From Rachycentron canadum (lineage: Eukaryota; Chordata; Actinopteri; Carangiformes; Rachycentridae), in NCBI GenBank assembly GCA_038496675.1, contig CM076651.1:4550037-4614036 (forward strand): a stretch of 64,000 nt of DNA. The letters are read 5' to 3'. This document shows positions 11,338-23,900 of this stretch, piece after piece. The first letter of the stretch is position 1; the number at the start of each line of letters is the position of its first letter. The notes below the pieces were generated by a model. That model made no database searches. It worked only from the letters and a program-made list of their open reading frames with translations, and was not told where the DNA came from. The translations under genes and the position numbers were made by a program.

Positions 11338-11376
<39 letters not shown>
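11338..11376 (+). repeat. (CA)n microsatellite
   Basis: About 39 bases of uninterrupted CA. A shorter CA run follows at 11637-11652. Confidence 0.95.
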
Positions 11377-11380
<4 letters not shown>

Positions 11381-11932
11381 ATATACATCCCATTCCCTCC
11401 CACCATGTCAGGATTGCTCCCATGTTGAAAGGGACGGGAGTGATACTGCCTCCATCAAGGCTTTCTACATGCTTGGGAATGACACCCTGGATGCATTTTT
11501 CACACAGTGCCTTAAAAGAAGCTGGTTTCAGTATGGACAATGTGGGGTACTAATTGTTACCACAGGATTCCCAGGATTCCTGCAGGGAAGGGTAGATACT
11601 CCACTGGGTCAACAAAATCAATGTCTCTCTCCATCATACACACACACACACATTAAAACATGCAAATCACCTCGCCTGCCCATAGCAAACTCCCACTCAA
11701 GTGCTTCCAACAGGGTAGTCTTTGTGGGCCGCCTGTCAGGTTGCGTTAGCGTGCTACATCATATCTCTAGAGACGGGGAGAAAAAGAGAAAAAGGGAGGG
11801 AGCGGCAACTCTCAGCTTCCTGCTAGGTTACAAGGCAGCACATCACTGGCCTGCCAGGCTGGTAGTACGAGGCATGTGGGACACAATGGAGGCTTTTGTG
11901 CCTTGTCATCTGGCTATTAGACACTCTCCCAT

Positions 11933-11993
11933 ACGTGGGGGTGGGAGGGTGGTGGTAGTGGTGGTGGGGTTGTTGGGGAAAAGAGGTGGGGGC
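11933..11993 (+). repeat. G-rich tract
   Basis: Runs such as GTGGGGGTGGGAGGGTGG and GGTGGGGTTGTTGGGG make a plus-strand G-quadruplex candidate. It inflates the plus-strand open frame 11469-12020 with glycine and valine, which argues against that frame being a gene. Confidence 0.6.
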
Positions 11994-14876
11994 CACAGTT
12001 CAAGGATGGAGAATCATTAAAAACAGAGGGAGGGCAGGGTGGAGAGAGCGGGGTTGTTTGCCGAATGTAGTACAGATGATGCATGGGAACGCACGTGGAA
12101 ACTCGCCCCGCCTCTCTCCGCCTGCCCTTTCATCATTAGTCTATCGCTCCATCTCTGACTGTGCCTCTGACTCTTTGCCTCCCTCCCATGCTGTGGAGAT
12201 TCATCAGCTCTGGCAGATCCCCACAGGGCTGCTCACACCTATGTTGTTTGAGATCACTGTCTGAATAGCTATCTAAGTTGCCTGCATGTCCCCTTTTTCT
12301 TTCTTCCACCTCTAGCCACTTAACCTTTTGTTTTCTCTCATATCACAAGCCTCTGCTTTCAAGCAATGTTTGCAGCTACCTGTCACTGACTTCACTGCAG
12401 CCCTTATCTGCCTGTCTCCTGCCTCTTAGATCATTGTAGATAAAGGCAAATAAGAAACCAAACCCTCGCTCTGTCTAAATCTGCTATTAGTTTTCAGTCT
12501 CACACATATGGAAGAGGAGAGGCCTTACTTAGATCAATAATAGAAGACCTTCAGAATAAAAAAAAAAAAAAAAACATACAGTAAGGGCGTAACTAAACCC
12601 CCACTTTCTTTCTATCTCATGCTCTCTCACACACACATACACACAAATGAAAAAGCACATGTTGCTGCCCATCATCTTACCCCCATTCTCTTTGGACACT
12701 TACATTTTCATGTCTGCCATGGGAAACTGCTACTCTCAGCTCACCTTACCATCTGTAATTTTCAGTAACTAATGTCAAAACAACTGAAGTGCTTTGTAAA
12801 GAAAAATTTTGAAACGAACAAAAGTGCAACATATGAGAAACACTGAAACTGGTAGATAAGCTTGAACACTAAATACTGAGCACTCAGTTGAAACTACCAG
12901 TGTCAGTACTGCTAGAGTTTGGCTCAACAACCCTTCTGCCAAAAGCAAAAAGACCTATCTTTTACTAAATCCCTGCAGCTCAGCTCATTTCTTGGCGCAT
13001 CAGTATGCTCACTTCACCAGGGCCAAAACAATTGACTAGCAGTGCAGATATTTACTCAGGCAGCCAGTAAACGGGCAGTTAAATAACAATGGGCTTGCAT
13101 AGGCACAATGCTTTTCCTAAATGAAAGTGGAAGCAATACAGAGATGTTACCAGCAGGGGTGTAAGTGGGTATCTAATGAGACAATTCTCTGACAGTACCG
13201 CAGTGCTGGAATCAGCGAGGAAGCCCCCCACCCTCCCCCAACTGCTAATTACCACCTTGTTAGGTTCATTTGGCAACTTGGGGCAACATAATGTCCTGCC
13301 TCATTCTGTGCGACAGGCAGGGGGAGAGGGGCTCAACGGCTTGTTGGCATCCAAGGGACACCCACTTTCTTTACTCTCTGTAAAATGGCAGAGACAGATA
13401 AGATCAAAAATTCTGGAGTAACTGGTCTCCAAAGAGCAACAGATACATGACGTGATAGTGGTGGGAAGGTTTAAACACTCCCTCTCGCGGAGAGGAAGTG
13501 TTTAGAGAAAGGTGTGGAGTGTTTTTCCCAAACCGAGACAAGCTCTGTTGATCTTACGACCGCCGTTTAGGCTGAAAGCTGTAATTGGCCGACAAAAAAA
13601 GGAGTCAGCGTGAAGTCAATTAGTGGCTGCTGAGCCCAAGAGATTAATTGTGAATGGAGGAAGGCTTTGGGATAAAAAATGTTAAATTAAGAAATCAATG
13701 TACCAATCACCCTTTTGTCCACCTTCACGTTAGATACATCTCTCTTGAAAACCAATTAGTGGGACCCTATCTCAACATAAGGTCAATCTGCACAAGTGGT
13801 GTGTTTTGGCTACGAAATGGCTAATGATCAGGCCGAAAGATTCTTTATACAAAGCCCGTTTTTCCCAGTCACTGATTGACAAAGCCCAATCGTTGATTCA
13901 TGGAAAAATCTTTAACTTTAGCAACTTTAGTTCAAAACCTTTTAACATTTGTAAAATTAATACGCCATGAGCATCACATTCCTATATAGCACAGAAATGG
14001 GCGAGGTGCTAGAGAAGTGACTCTTTATGATACCATTTTGAACTTTCTGTCCCACAAATACAATGGCATTATCCCCACACCCTTGGCAGAATAACACCTC
14101 TTTTAGTGGGTAATTGAAAGGAATGGTCTTGCTACACATTGCATGCAGGCTTAATGTTGGGGGCTTATTATAGTCGATGTGATAATCATCAGCGTATTTG
14201 GCAACAGACACAGATGGCGTCCCAAAGCACTCAGCATTCAGAGATACATTCTTGGCTGCGGATGGCTTGCCTGCTATTGTTGGCTGACTGTACTAAATAT
14301 CCATTAGTTACATGTTTGAGATAAAACTGGCTTAGTGCGTTCTTGGCTCATTTAATAGGACACACCTATTCTGTTGATACATGCAGTATGTGTGTATACA
14401 GTCTCACAACTTCAGAGCAACCAGCCATTGTGTGGATGGGTATAATAAATTACTGTGCCAAGAGGTGAGCTCACATTAGTTTAAGGTACCTCCCTGGTGT
14501 TACAGCATGCAACAAGTTTTTTCTAACCAATCAGTGAGCTTTGACCTTGAAATTGTCCTCTTTAATACTATTTTAGCTTAGAGAAAATATGAAATGAAGC
14601 TGAAGTCTAGCATTCTTCATCTTATCTGTCCCTCTTGGATTCTTAGCTGGGGCATGAAGGTGAAACAACAGTCACAGCCACCCCGCAGTCATCCTAAGTG
14701 AGCTGGACCCTCTCCCCTCACTTGTCTGCATCCTGTGATGTGGAGCAGACTGACAGATCATGACATTAACTTCTCCTTCAACCAGTGTCCATGTCCAACC
14801 GCTTCCCCAAGCCCTGCTATCTGCCCTGCTGCAGTGTGTTGTGTCTAGTTCAGTGGAGACTCCCACCACCACTACA

Positions 14877-15140
14877 GAAGTTATGGGGCAATGAATTTTC
14901 CTCTAGTAGCGCCACCAGCAGGTAAAGCTTTTCATTTATCCAGTGATATAAATTGACATCTACTAGATATCTAATTTGCAGAGATGTTCATGGCTCACAG
15001 AGGATGCATCCTAATGACTTTGGTGAACCTTTGTCTTCTCTTCAAGCCCCACCAAGAGTTGAGTGACATGTCTCCATAACTACTGAATGTACAGGCATTA
15101 AATTTGCTACAGATATCCATGTTGTCCAATGAATGAATGC
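14877..15140 (-). repeat. Interspersed repeat family B (reverse orientation)
   Basis: Contains TAGTAGCGCCACCAGCAGGT, CCTAATGACTTTGGTGAACC and, in reverse, the 'accaaatttcatggtgattcat' type segment also seen at 36830-37085. This is a degenerate copy of a repeat I recognise as frequent in teleosts. No coding potential. Confidence 0.65.
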
Positions 15141-15153
15141 CAATGGGGGTGTG

Positions 15154-15181
15154 TTACATATACATATATATATATATATAT
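15154..15181 (+). repeat. (AT)n microsatellite
   Basis: ACATATACATATATATATAT-type run immediately after the family B repeat copy. Confidence 0.9.
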
Positions 15182-17239
15182 TAATTATTATGACAAAGCT
15201 AAAGAGAGAGAGTGACACTGCTAATGACTCACACTACCCTATAGTGTACAATAAAGTAGAGACCTAAACACTGAGTCTAGTCCCACAGTGCAGGGGCTGC
15301 ATTCAAAGAAGAACTGCAATACACTGACAAACTGACAAAAAGAAAAAGCGAGTCATTACAGCAAGACAGACTTTAACAAGCCATGGAAGCCTCTGTTGTC
15401 CACTAGTGCTTAGGCATTGCTTAGGCATGCATTTCCAGAATTACAACCAGGCAGTGGACAGATAAGAAGAGCAGAGAATGAATAGGAGAGAGGATGAAAA
15501 GAGTGAGATTTTTTAACAAGGTATCTTTAGGCTTTTGCACCTGTCTTTTTAGCAACTGGTGTCTCTTTCATCTCTGGGCACCAATATCCCAGCAGATCTA
15601 ATCCACTCCAAAACGCAGCGCTCTAAACCTCTAACAGTGAGGTTAGCTCCCTAGTGAGGCATACAGACCAGATAAAATGACTGGATAAAATGCGAACACA
15701 ACACAGCAGAGTTGAGGGTGAGAGGAGTATGGTTATCTGTGTGTCTGTGCATGTGCATTTCAGCCTCTTAGTGCCATTTCGACCTGATTTGTGGTGTGGA
15801 GGCCGTCTGGATGGAAGGCAGAGAAGAAGAAGGAGCTTCCCTCTGCACTGTGCATCATCAGAAACACGCTGCAGTTTTCCATCACTGAATGAGAAAGACG
15901 GATCAAAGAGAGAGGCAATCTCTGTTGCCTCGTCTCCATGATTGAGTGATCTTTACATCCCATTGTATGTGGAAGGAGACAAGAGGTTTCATTGTCATCA
16001 GACCAGATCAGAGAGAATAGAAGAAGCAACGCAGGGAGAAATAAATCAGTGTATTATTGAAGGATCACAGAGAGAGAGGAACCATATGGAGACAAAAGGA
16101 CGGAGTACTTCATGAAAGATACTTAACTACACACCATCTTTAATTCAATGATGGCATTAAGAGCAGACCTTTACTGTACCTTAGGAGTAGCAGAAGAAAA
16201 CTATGATAGGGAAGGCACAGTGCCCTGTTTTCCTTAAGTTGTGTGGAGACTCAATAAGCAGTGGTGCCACAGTTTGACTCCTCACTAACAGAGCGCTCCA
16301 GAACAGCAGCAGCTTCTGCCACCCCGTGGATTACGGTTCTGCAGAGCAAGTAAAGTAATGCGCCCTTAGCCTCAATAACTTGGGCTGTCACTGACAATAT
16401 GCCGCCCGATGCATCAAAGAGAACCCCAGGGGACACCAAAGCCTCACTATCCTTTTTTTCCCCTCTCTCTGCATCTGTATCTCTCACACACACGCACACA
16501 TAAACATGCATGTTCAAAGATTTCTAAGAAGAAAATAAAGGAGCAAAGTTCTGAAAACACTCCTAATGATGCTGTTACATGTCAGCTACTGAACATTTCA
16601 TGCGATGGTGACAATGTGAGTATTCGCTGGTTTGAAAAGTGATATGAGAGATTTACAAGGAACAGAATGAGGTGTTTCTCTGCCCCCCCATCCCCAATTC
16701 TGGACATGCACAGTTGTGTAATCATATGACCTTGCATATGTGTGTTTAAGACTCCCTTCAAAGGCTCTGGGTAGTCAGCAGAGATGCCTTCTAATAATAA
16801 ATAAAACCGAGCTGAGGGCATTGTATTTGGAGGCGCCGCATGAGGAGCTGCAGTTGCTGGTTTGATGTGTGCATCTCTTGTTGCTGGGCTGACCCAGATG
16901 TGGGATCCATCCTTGACTCACACAGATCTTCAAATGGCACACTGCTGACACAGACGCACACTGGGTCTATATTTGCATACATTAGTTACAAGTAGTTGAA
17001 TAATCGATTAGTTCATTAATTATTGTAGTCACTTATGAAGCGAAAACATCAGCAATAGGGTTATTTTATAACACTCTGCTTCATATAATTATGACTTGGA
17101 CTATTGGTAGGAGCTTGTAAGATAATCATATAGAGATTGAACCCAGATCTTAATGTCACATAAGAAAGACATTTGTTTAATGATAAAACTTTGGTTAAAA
17201 AAGAACATAAACAAACTTTCAAAACCCAACTTTGACATT

Positions 17240-17480
17240 GAGATGTTTTGCTCAAGACCAGATAGTCGGTATTTTATGCCTCAGGATGGCGTTGGCATGC
17301 AACGTTTGGGAGACGTTGAATTTTGGTTATTTAACACAATTTAACTAACAAAATATCAGTGTTCGCTGTTGTCGGCATTCTATCTTGACATTAGACATTG
17401 TCCTGACGTTGAATTTAGGTCACCTGATGTCACAAGACTACATTCGACCAAATTTCGACATCTAACAGCATTGGTGGCCA
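17240..17480. repeat. Diverged repeat with internal GACGTTGAATTT units
   Basis: GACGTTGAATTTTGGT at 17312-17327 recurs as GACGTTGAATTTAGGT at 17405-17420, with further related units (CATTCGACCAAATTTCGACA) around 17440-17460. It resembles the interior of a fish DNA-element repeat with short internal units. The family is unnamed and the alignment is by eye. Confidence 0.45.
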
Positions 17481-17684
17481 GTTGCCTGCCTGCATGGAAA
17501 TTGCCCTTAGAACCAGCAACGGACCAAACTGTCCCATACAAGGTCTATTTAGTAGCTTTTCTGATCCTTTTGATCTTCATCATCACGCAATCATTTTCAG
17601 ATATTAAGTTTGCCAAGTTGTCTATGGAATTATAGATGTTCAAATGTCCATGTTTTGGGAAAAGGAAGATCACCTAATGCAAGC

Positions 17685-17715
17685 AAGATAAGATAAGATG
17701 ATATTAAAATGAGAT
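17685..17715 (+). repeat. AAGATAAGATAAGATG short repeat
   Basis: GATAA pentamer units, often seen at ends of fish retroposon copies. Only the short tail is present. Confidence 0.5.
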
Positions 17716-18250
17716 CATTCTGTCAATGGCTGTTTCCAAGGTAAAGAATGAAATTTAAGTCTCATGCTTTGAGCTAGAATGAAAATTCCTACAATTTCTG
17801 AACAACTGGGACATCTGCATCTGCTGAGGAAGATCATGGGATATGATCAAAAGAACAACCTTTTGCTGAGTTTTATCCAGAAAATAATATTTGCACAAAA
17901 GGACATTGGCTGATCCTTCACTGTACTGTCCCGACGTGTGTCATCACCACTGGGTGCAGCTAAAAAAAAGCAATTCCGGGTCCAGGGAAGGATGTATTCA
18001 CTCTTTCTCACACAAAAACACAGACACACACAGTCACAACCCTGATCTCTGTCGTCCATCTCCAGAAGGTCAGGCAGGGGATGGTGGGCATGAAGAGAAA
18101 CCACTCACCAACATTACACCCATCCATCATGTTCTGCAGCATCTGGCCGCCTAACAGGATACTCGCCTATCAGTGAAATGAGTCAGCAGGCTGGACCTCA
18201 GTCATTTCAGCCCCATGTCCACATAACATCCCTCTTACTGAGAGAGCTGC

Positions 18251-18255
<5 letters not shown>

Positions 18256-18289
<34 letters not shown>
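18256..18289 (+). repeat. (GT)n microsatellite
   Basis: About 34 bases of uninterrupted GT. Confidence 0.95.
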
Positions 18290-18291
<2 letters not shown>

Positions 18292-19341
18292 AATGGTTGG
18301 GGTTTTGGTACAAGGGTGTTCTGAACACCAACACACAAGGAAAGGTATATGACTCCATCTTAGGAGCCTATGGACATTGTTTGGCCACTGGATACTGACA
18401 TTTAGTCCGTGATTTATCTCTATCTCTTTGAAGGCACACACACCAGGCGCTTCTCAATAAGCTGGGCAGATGCCCAGGGAAGGAGAGGGCAGCCACATCA
18501 GTCACTCACAGCAGATGAAAAGGCTTTACCGGCCAGACGGCAGAGAGCAGATATGAGGAAAATCAGAGGCAAAACCTCTCTACAACCGTTGACTGAATGT
18601 CAACTGAATATTTACCTCAAGCTGTTTCTGAGGCTGTTTTCTGATGACTGGAATTTGTATTCTTTCTGTTTGTACACAGCAGACGTTAGTTATGTTTAAT
18701 AAATAATTCTTCCGCATGACTGATGGAGTGACGGATGGGAGATGGGGCGGGCTGAAGTGGAGCGAGTCAAAATGAGCATCTGTGTGCTCGCCGCTGTTAT
18801 GAGATGGACAGAAATTGGGTTTGACTGAGTCAGCCAACACCCTATATATAAACACTGCAGCATGTGGAGGGATCACAGCATGTGTGTATCTGTGTGTGCT
18901 CGTTTGAAGGTAAGTGTCACACAAAGGAAACACATATGCATAAATGCAACTTCTGCAAACGTGTATTCAAAGTGCTCCCCACAGGGCACGTTGCAGTGGC
19001 ACAGAAAGAGGCTGTGACTACATGCTGGAAGGAAAACATACACATCTGTTGGATCCACAGCCAAATGTTGTGATGATACGGCAAAAGCCCCAAGCCACAT
19101 CTTATTCTTATTAGCATCTTTGAAATATAAGGGGCTTTCTGTCAGGTATGAGCAGTGCACAGAGAGAGAGCGTGGCAGTAATGACACCCAGCCCGGGTAG
19201 GTGAGTCATGGTGTTGTGCTGCTCAGGGACTGATCCAGTCAGAGCTGATTTAATAGAGGTGAGTCCTCTCCCCGTTGATCCATAGGTCTTTGTTATTAGT
19301 ATGATGTCAGTGAGATAGCACGCTGGAGCTTTCTGGAGCTG

Positions 19342-19376
19342 AAGGGGGGGGCGGGAGGGGGTATGAGGGGGTGGTT
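19342..19376 (+). repeat. G-rich tract
   Basis: GAAGGGGGGGGCGGGAGGGG followed by more G-runs; a plus-strand G-quadruplex candidate. Confidence 0.6.
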
Positions 19377-20454
19377 TGGGATTTTGTTAGGCTGATTCCT
19401 TCCATGTGTGATGGGCTACGGCTGACTCACAGAGATTTGTTCTCATTCATACTGGCATGCAGTCACACACAAAAAAACAAAAGGATAGGTCACCCCCTCG
19501 AGAGGTTAACCTTAAAAAGCGCAGGGTGGTTTCAATCGTGTCCAAAGAACGAGGTTCAGAGTCGAGCCAGATCTGTGAGTAAGTCTAATTCAGTGAACCG
19601 GCATCAACCAGAACACAACCCCCAAATACCCAAACTCTCCTGACAAATTACGCATGCAGGCACGAAACCACAGAGATATTATTTCAGTTTCATATTGAAA
19701 TGTCAATAAATGCTTGAGGACATGATCACCCCTGACCACAAACATATTGACTCACTCCCACTGACTCATTCAATGATAATTATCTGGGTTATTTTGCCAC
19801 AGATGCTTCACCGATGCACCCAACCAGAGATTTGCTGCATTGTAACACACCAGGGAGCGAGGATGATGGCTGAAAATGCAGTGATCGCTAGATGCCTCAA
19901 CTATTCACTGCAGCATCACGTTTTCTCAAGGTCGACAAGGTCAATGTGGGAGGGAGGAACAGAGGAAAAGAGAGAAGCAGGGAGACGGAAAGGAAAATAA
20001 AATGTTTGTTTATATATATAGTAGGTGTGCTCCCGTGTCCATCTTCAACGCCCCCTTGCACAGCTTGAGTTCAATGAATTCAGAGGGAAGCGCTCCTCGC
20101 CTCTTTTGTGCTCTCCTCACACACTCCTCGAGGTTTCTTTTGACAGCTGAGAGCTTCGCCAGCTCTAACGCGGAGAAGTGCGTTTTGCTCTGCAACAACA
20201 CAGCTCTGCTCCTATTTGTCGAGTGCTGTGAAAGTTTCTGGCGCTGGTGGCACTGAAGGAAGAAGAGAAGGAGAAGAGCACGACTGCGGAGAGTGACGGC
20301 TGAGTTATTAAAGCCGATACCACCAGGCTTCCTTGTCTGTGGTTTACATGTAACTTTACAATTTTTCTTCAGGCTGGAGATTAACAGCAGGAATGAGGGG
20401 TTTCTTTTCAAGAGCTCACTCAGAAGAATGTGGTAATTAATATACACAAGGTTA

Positions 20455-20955
20455 AAATACTCAACACAAGATATAAATGCAACACTTTTATTTTTAATGA
20501 CTTGAAATCAAAGATCTAAAAGTTTAAATCTGTGTTTGTGAGCATTTTTCCTTTGCCAAGATAATCCGACCACCTGACAGGCAACATTAAAATTTGCAGT
20601 TTTACTTTGAAAAATAAAACATTCATGAGGTACATGACTTGGGTCATTGATCAGAAAATGAGTCAGTATCTGGTATCACCACCATTTGCCTCATGCAGTG
20701 CTGCATATCTACAAAGTATAGAGAATTGTGTTGCTGGATATTTGCAAGAACTAGAATATGCTGCTGTGCACACGGATCCAGAGCCTCCCAGACATACTTA
20801 ATGGGTGAAATGTCTGGTAACTATGGAGGCCATGCAAAAACTGGGATGCTTTAAGCTTCCGGGAATTGTGTACATCATGCTGCAACATGAGGCCATGGCA
20901 GCAAACAACGGCATGACAATAAGCCTCAGGATCTCATCACGTTATATTTGTATGT
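20455..20955 (-). mobile_element. Tc1/mariner-type DNA transposon remnant
   Basis: The left end (ATACTCAACACAAGATATAA then ATGCAACACTTTTATTTTTA) has the look of a Tc1-like terminal repeat, followed by an untranslated part and then the 3' end of a transposase gene read on the minus strand. The copy stops near 20955, so most of the transposase and the other terminal repeat are missing. Confidence 0.85.
20663..20955 (-). pseudogene. Truncated Tc1-like transposase C-terminus
   Basis: The minus strand reads the C-terminal third of a Tc1/mariner DDE transposase, ending in ALHEANGGDTRY and a TGA stop at 20663-20665. Upstream, the segment that in active members carries the third catalytic acid (proline-acidic-x-S-P-I-E) reads PDISPIK: the Glu codon position is AAG (plus-strand CTT at 20797-20799). 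An in-frame TAG lies just before it (plus-strand CTA at 20821-20823). The N-terminal DNA-binding part is absent. It is non-functional on three counts. Confidence 0.85.
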
Positions 20956-23900
20956 ATCCTTGTATCATTTGTGTTTATAGAAAAAGTCTAAGAAAAAAGT
21001 CTAAGTTTAAGATCCTCTACTTTCAATTTGTGGGAGTGAAAACAAAAGTGCTACGTTTCTATTTTTGGTAGTTTTTGGTAATGAAACTTTCAAGTCCATT
21101 TTGGGGGGGAAATAAACGACAATACCAACAGTAACTGATTTCCTCTCCACATGAGAGGCTGTAAATGCTTTGCTGGCATTTGTGTCCACTTAAAAGTGGC
21201 ACTGTCTCTGTAGAAATGTCGTGCAGTGTGGAGGTGGGCTGTCATTCATAAAAAAAGAGCATGTTTTTTTATATACGTGTGTGCGCGGGTGTGTGCATGT
21301 TTCTAAGGGGGGGTTACTACACACAATGGTACAACATGTACTTCAGTGTGTGTCACTTTTATGGAGTTACATAACAGAGGAAAAGGATTGTTATCCTGTG
21401 TTCTCTTGTGCAATAACACCCAAACTAATATACACAGATTAACCATATACAGGAGGTTACACACACACATATACACACACCCGCAGGTGGATGAGCAGAT
21501 TAAGAGCACGAATCCCCAGGTGAGGGGAATCCATTAGCCTTAATTACTCAGACAGGACGTCCCTCTGGTAGAGCACACGTCCCAGCGAGAGTGATGTGAA
21601 TGAAGATGCCAGCCACTTCCGGAGACAATGATAAATTTAATTAACTATGAGATGCAACTGCGGGGAAATTTATACCACTTTGCATGATAATCCGCTTTCC
21701 CTGAGAATATTTCTGGAGGATTATCAATGGCAGAAAGAGCAAAGAGCTGGCAGGAAGATGAGGACCGGGCTCGACAGCAGGGCATCGTTCAGTGGGTGCA
21801 GCTTTCTCGCATTTACACTTCTGCTCCAATTGTGAGGCGGTCGAACAGATCAGCTACCACCACTGTAATAAGTGATCGTGTTCATCACGATTATGTCAGT
21901 TGCTCTGCAGCTTGGCACCTTGGGGGTTGATGTCGTATCACTCCTCTCGGTGTGAATGACAAGTCTTGTCAGGAGGCAGGCGGAAGGATTCTATTAAGGT
22001 CGATGCAGAAACAGCATGCTTTTGTGGTGCAACCCCTAATTTTCAATTACAATAGTGGATTAATAGCAATCAGCACACCCAGGTGGTGTCTGTGATTAAC
22101 TAATCTACAGAAGCATGCATAATGACATCTGTTCCACTCCGCACCTCATGCCAGCTCGCCCTGCTTAATACAGTGAAACAAGCACAGGAGTGGGATGAGG
22201 AGGATGAGGACAAGGAGAAGGAGGAGGAGGAAGAGGAGGGGGACATACTTCAATGAGAAAATTGTTGGGAAATTGTAATAACACACAAGGTCACACAAGG
22301 ATGTCTATGACTGCACCATTCTCCTCATTTGAATCAGTATCAACAGTGAAGAGGGAAGAACACAGAGAGGCAATTATGAACTAAATTTGCTCGGCTGAAA
22401 TGGACTCACATCATACAACATCTTCTTCTGCTCTGCCCCAGTAAAGCCCCTCTCGGGAAACGCGGGCACATGTGTGGAAATCGAACTTTGGCACTTCAAA
22501 GACCACCACTTAATCAAGTCGACTCCAACCTACGGCAGTGAGGACCCCCCCCAACCATTTCACTTGTTAAGTGGACAGATAAAGTTAAATGCTCACAGCC
22601 AATCTTCTCAACATTGGAGGGAGGGAAAAGCCGGGAGCTGGCGTTAATTCAGAGGAATAAATACATTTTCAATTAGCACAGCACAGGCGGCAAAGATGAC
22701 GGCATTACGTAAGCGGTCCAGTGGCCATGACACACAGCCTGTCTCGAATAGAAGCATCACGTATTGCTGTTAAAACTACTTTTAACTAACGGTCTCCGGG
22801 TCTGCGTTGACTTTGCTCACAATGTTTATATCAAATAAACTTGAAAAACGCAAAGATATTTACTTACTATATGCACATACGCTTAGTGATTATCCCAGTA
22901 TGGCACCAAGAGATCTGAATGATGGATGATTTATTTCACTTTATTATTATGGCTATGGCAGATGAGGTTACTGACCCCTTGACCTCATCTTTTCTAAAGT
23001 GCTTAAGTGTCTTATAGGAAGACATAAGAGCAGATGATTAACCATCTCATTTGTGGATTTAAATAATAACAAAAATGTAAGCAGATTTCTTCTCCTTTTA
23101 ATTCAAATCCTTTAAGAAGCGGTTGGATCTATACTCAGATTTCTCAGAAAAGTCTTCGAGTTAGGTGCACACTAAAACTATGAGGAAAGCACAGCTGCAA
23201 ATGATGATAAAAGGGTTCAAACATGAGTAACCAGGAAAAAAACATGCATTGAACTCAAGGTGAGCTGGAAGGAGCTGATCTGTGAACCGTTTTAGCTGTC
23301 CCACAGCCAGAAAACATATTTTGGGAAGGGTAAAAAGAGGCATTTGTTAAATTGACCTGCTGTTAGCTGAAAAGTCAGAGGAAGATTGTGTGAAGCTCAT
23401 AAAGGCAGGAACCTTCACACACTCAGCATTTGGGCCTCACTCAGCAGCCAAGAGTAAATGTAGAAAAATCGGCATTTATCCCAGTCACAGAGCAGAAGAC
23501 CTCACAGAGGGAGAACATTCGGTGTTTCTGGGGAAAATATGACTGCCTCTTTCAACATGATTTTCATACTGATGCTGAGATAGTTTTCTCTGAACCAATG
23601 AGACAAAGATTTAACTTTGAAAATGTATAAAATCATGTTGAGGGTGGAATCATTTACGAGATTAATTATTTTCAAAAAACAATCCCATATTGTCTGTGAT
23701 CTAAAGCTGCTCTGTTTAGTGATGGCACTACTACTTTTACCAATTCTTCTTATCAATCTGGTACTTAGTCTGTACTCTCATTGGTATTTTTGTACTCTGG
23801 ACTATTCTAGAGTAGCAAACTTCAACAGCATTGTTTTGAATAGATCACTAATAGAGAGTGATTTGCTGATGATGGGAAGGTAAAACAAATGCAATACACA

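Noticed and set aside
11469..12020. 183-codon plus-strand open frame
   Set aside because: It contains CA-repeat and GGT/GTG-repeat coded segments, has no recognised domain, and is antisense in an intron without splice or promoter support.
20010..20447. 145-codon minus-strand open frame
   Set aside because: No recognised domain. The region is listed only as a possible regulatory block.
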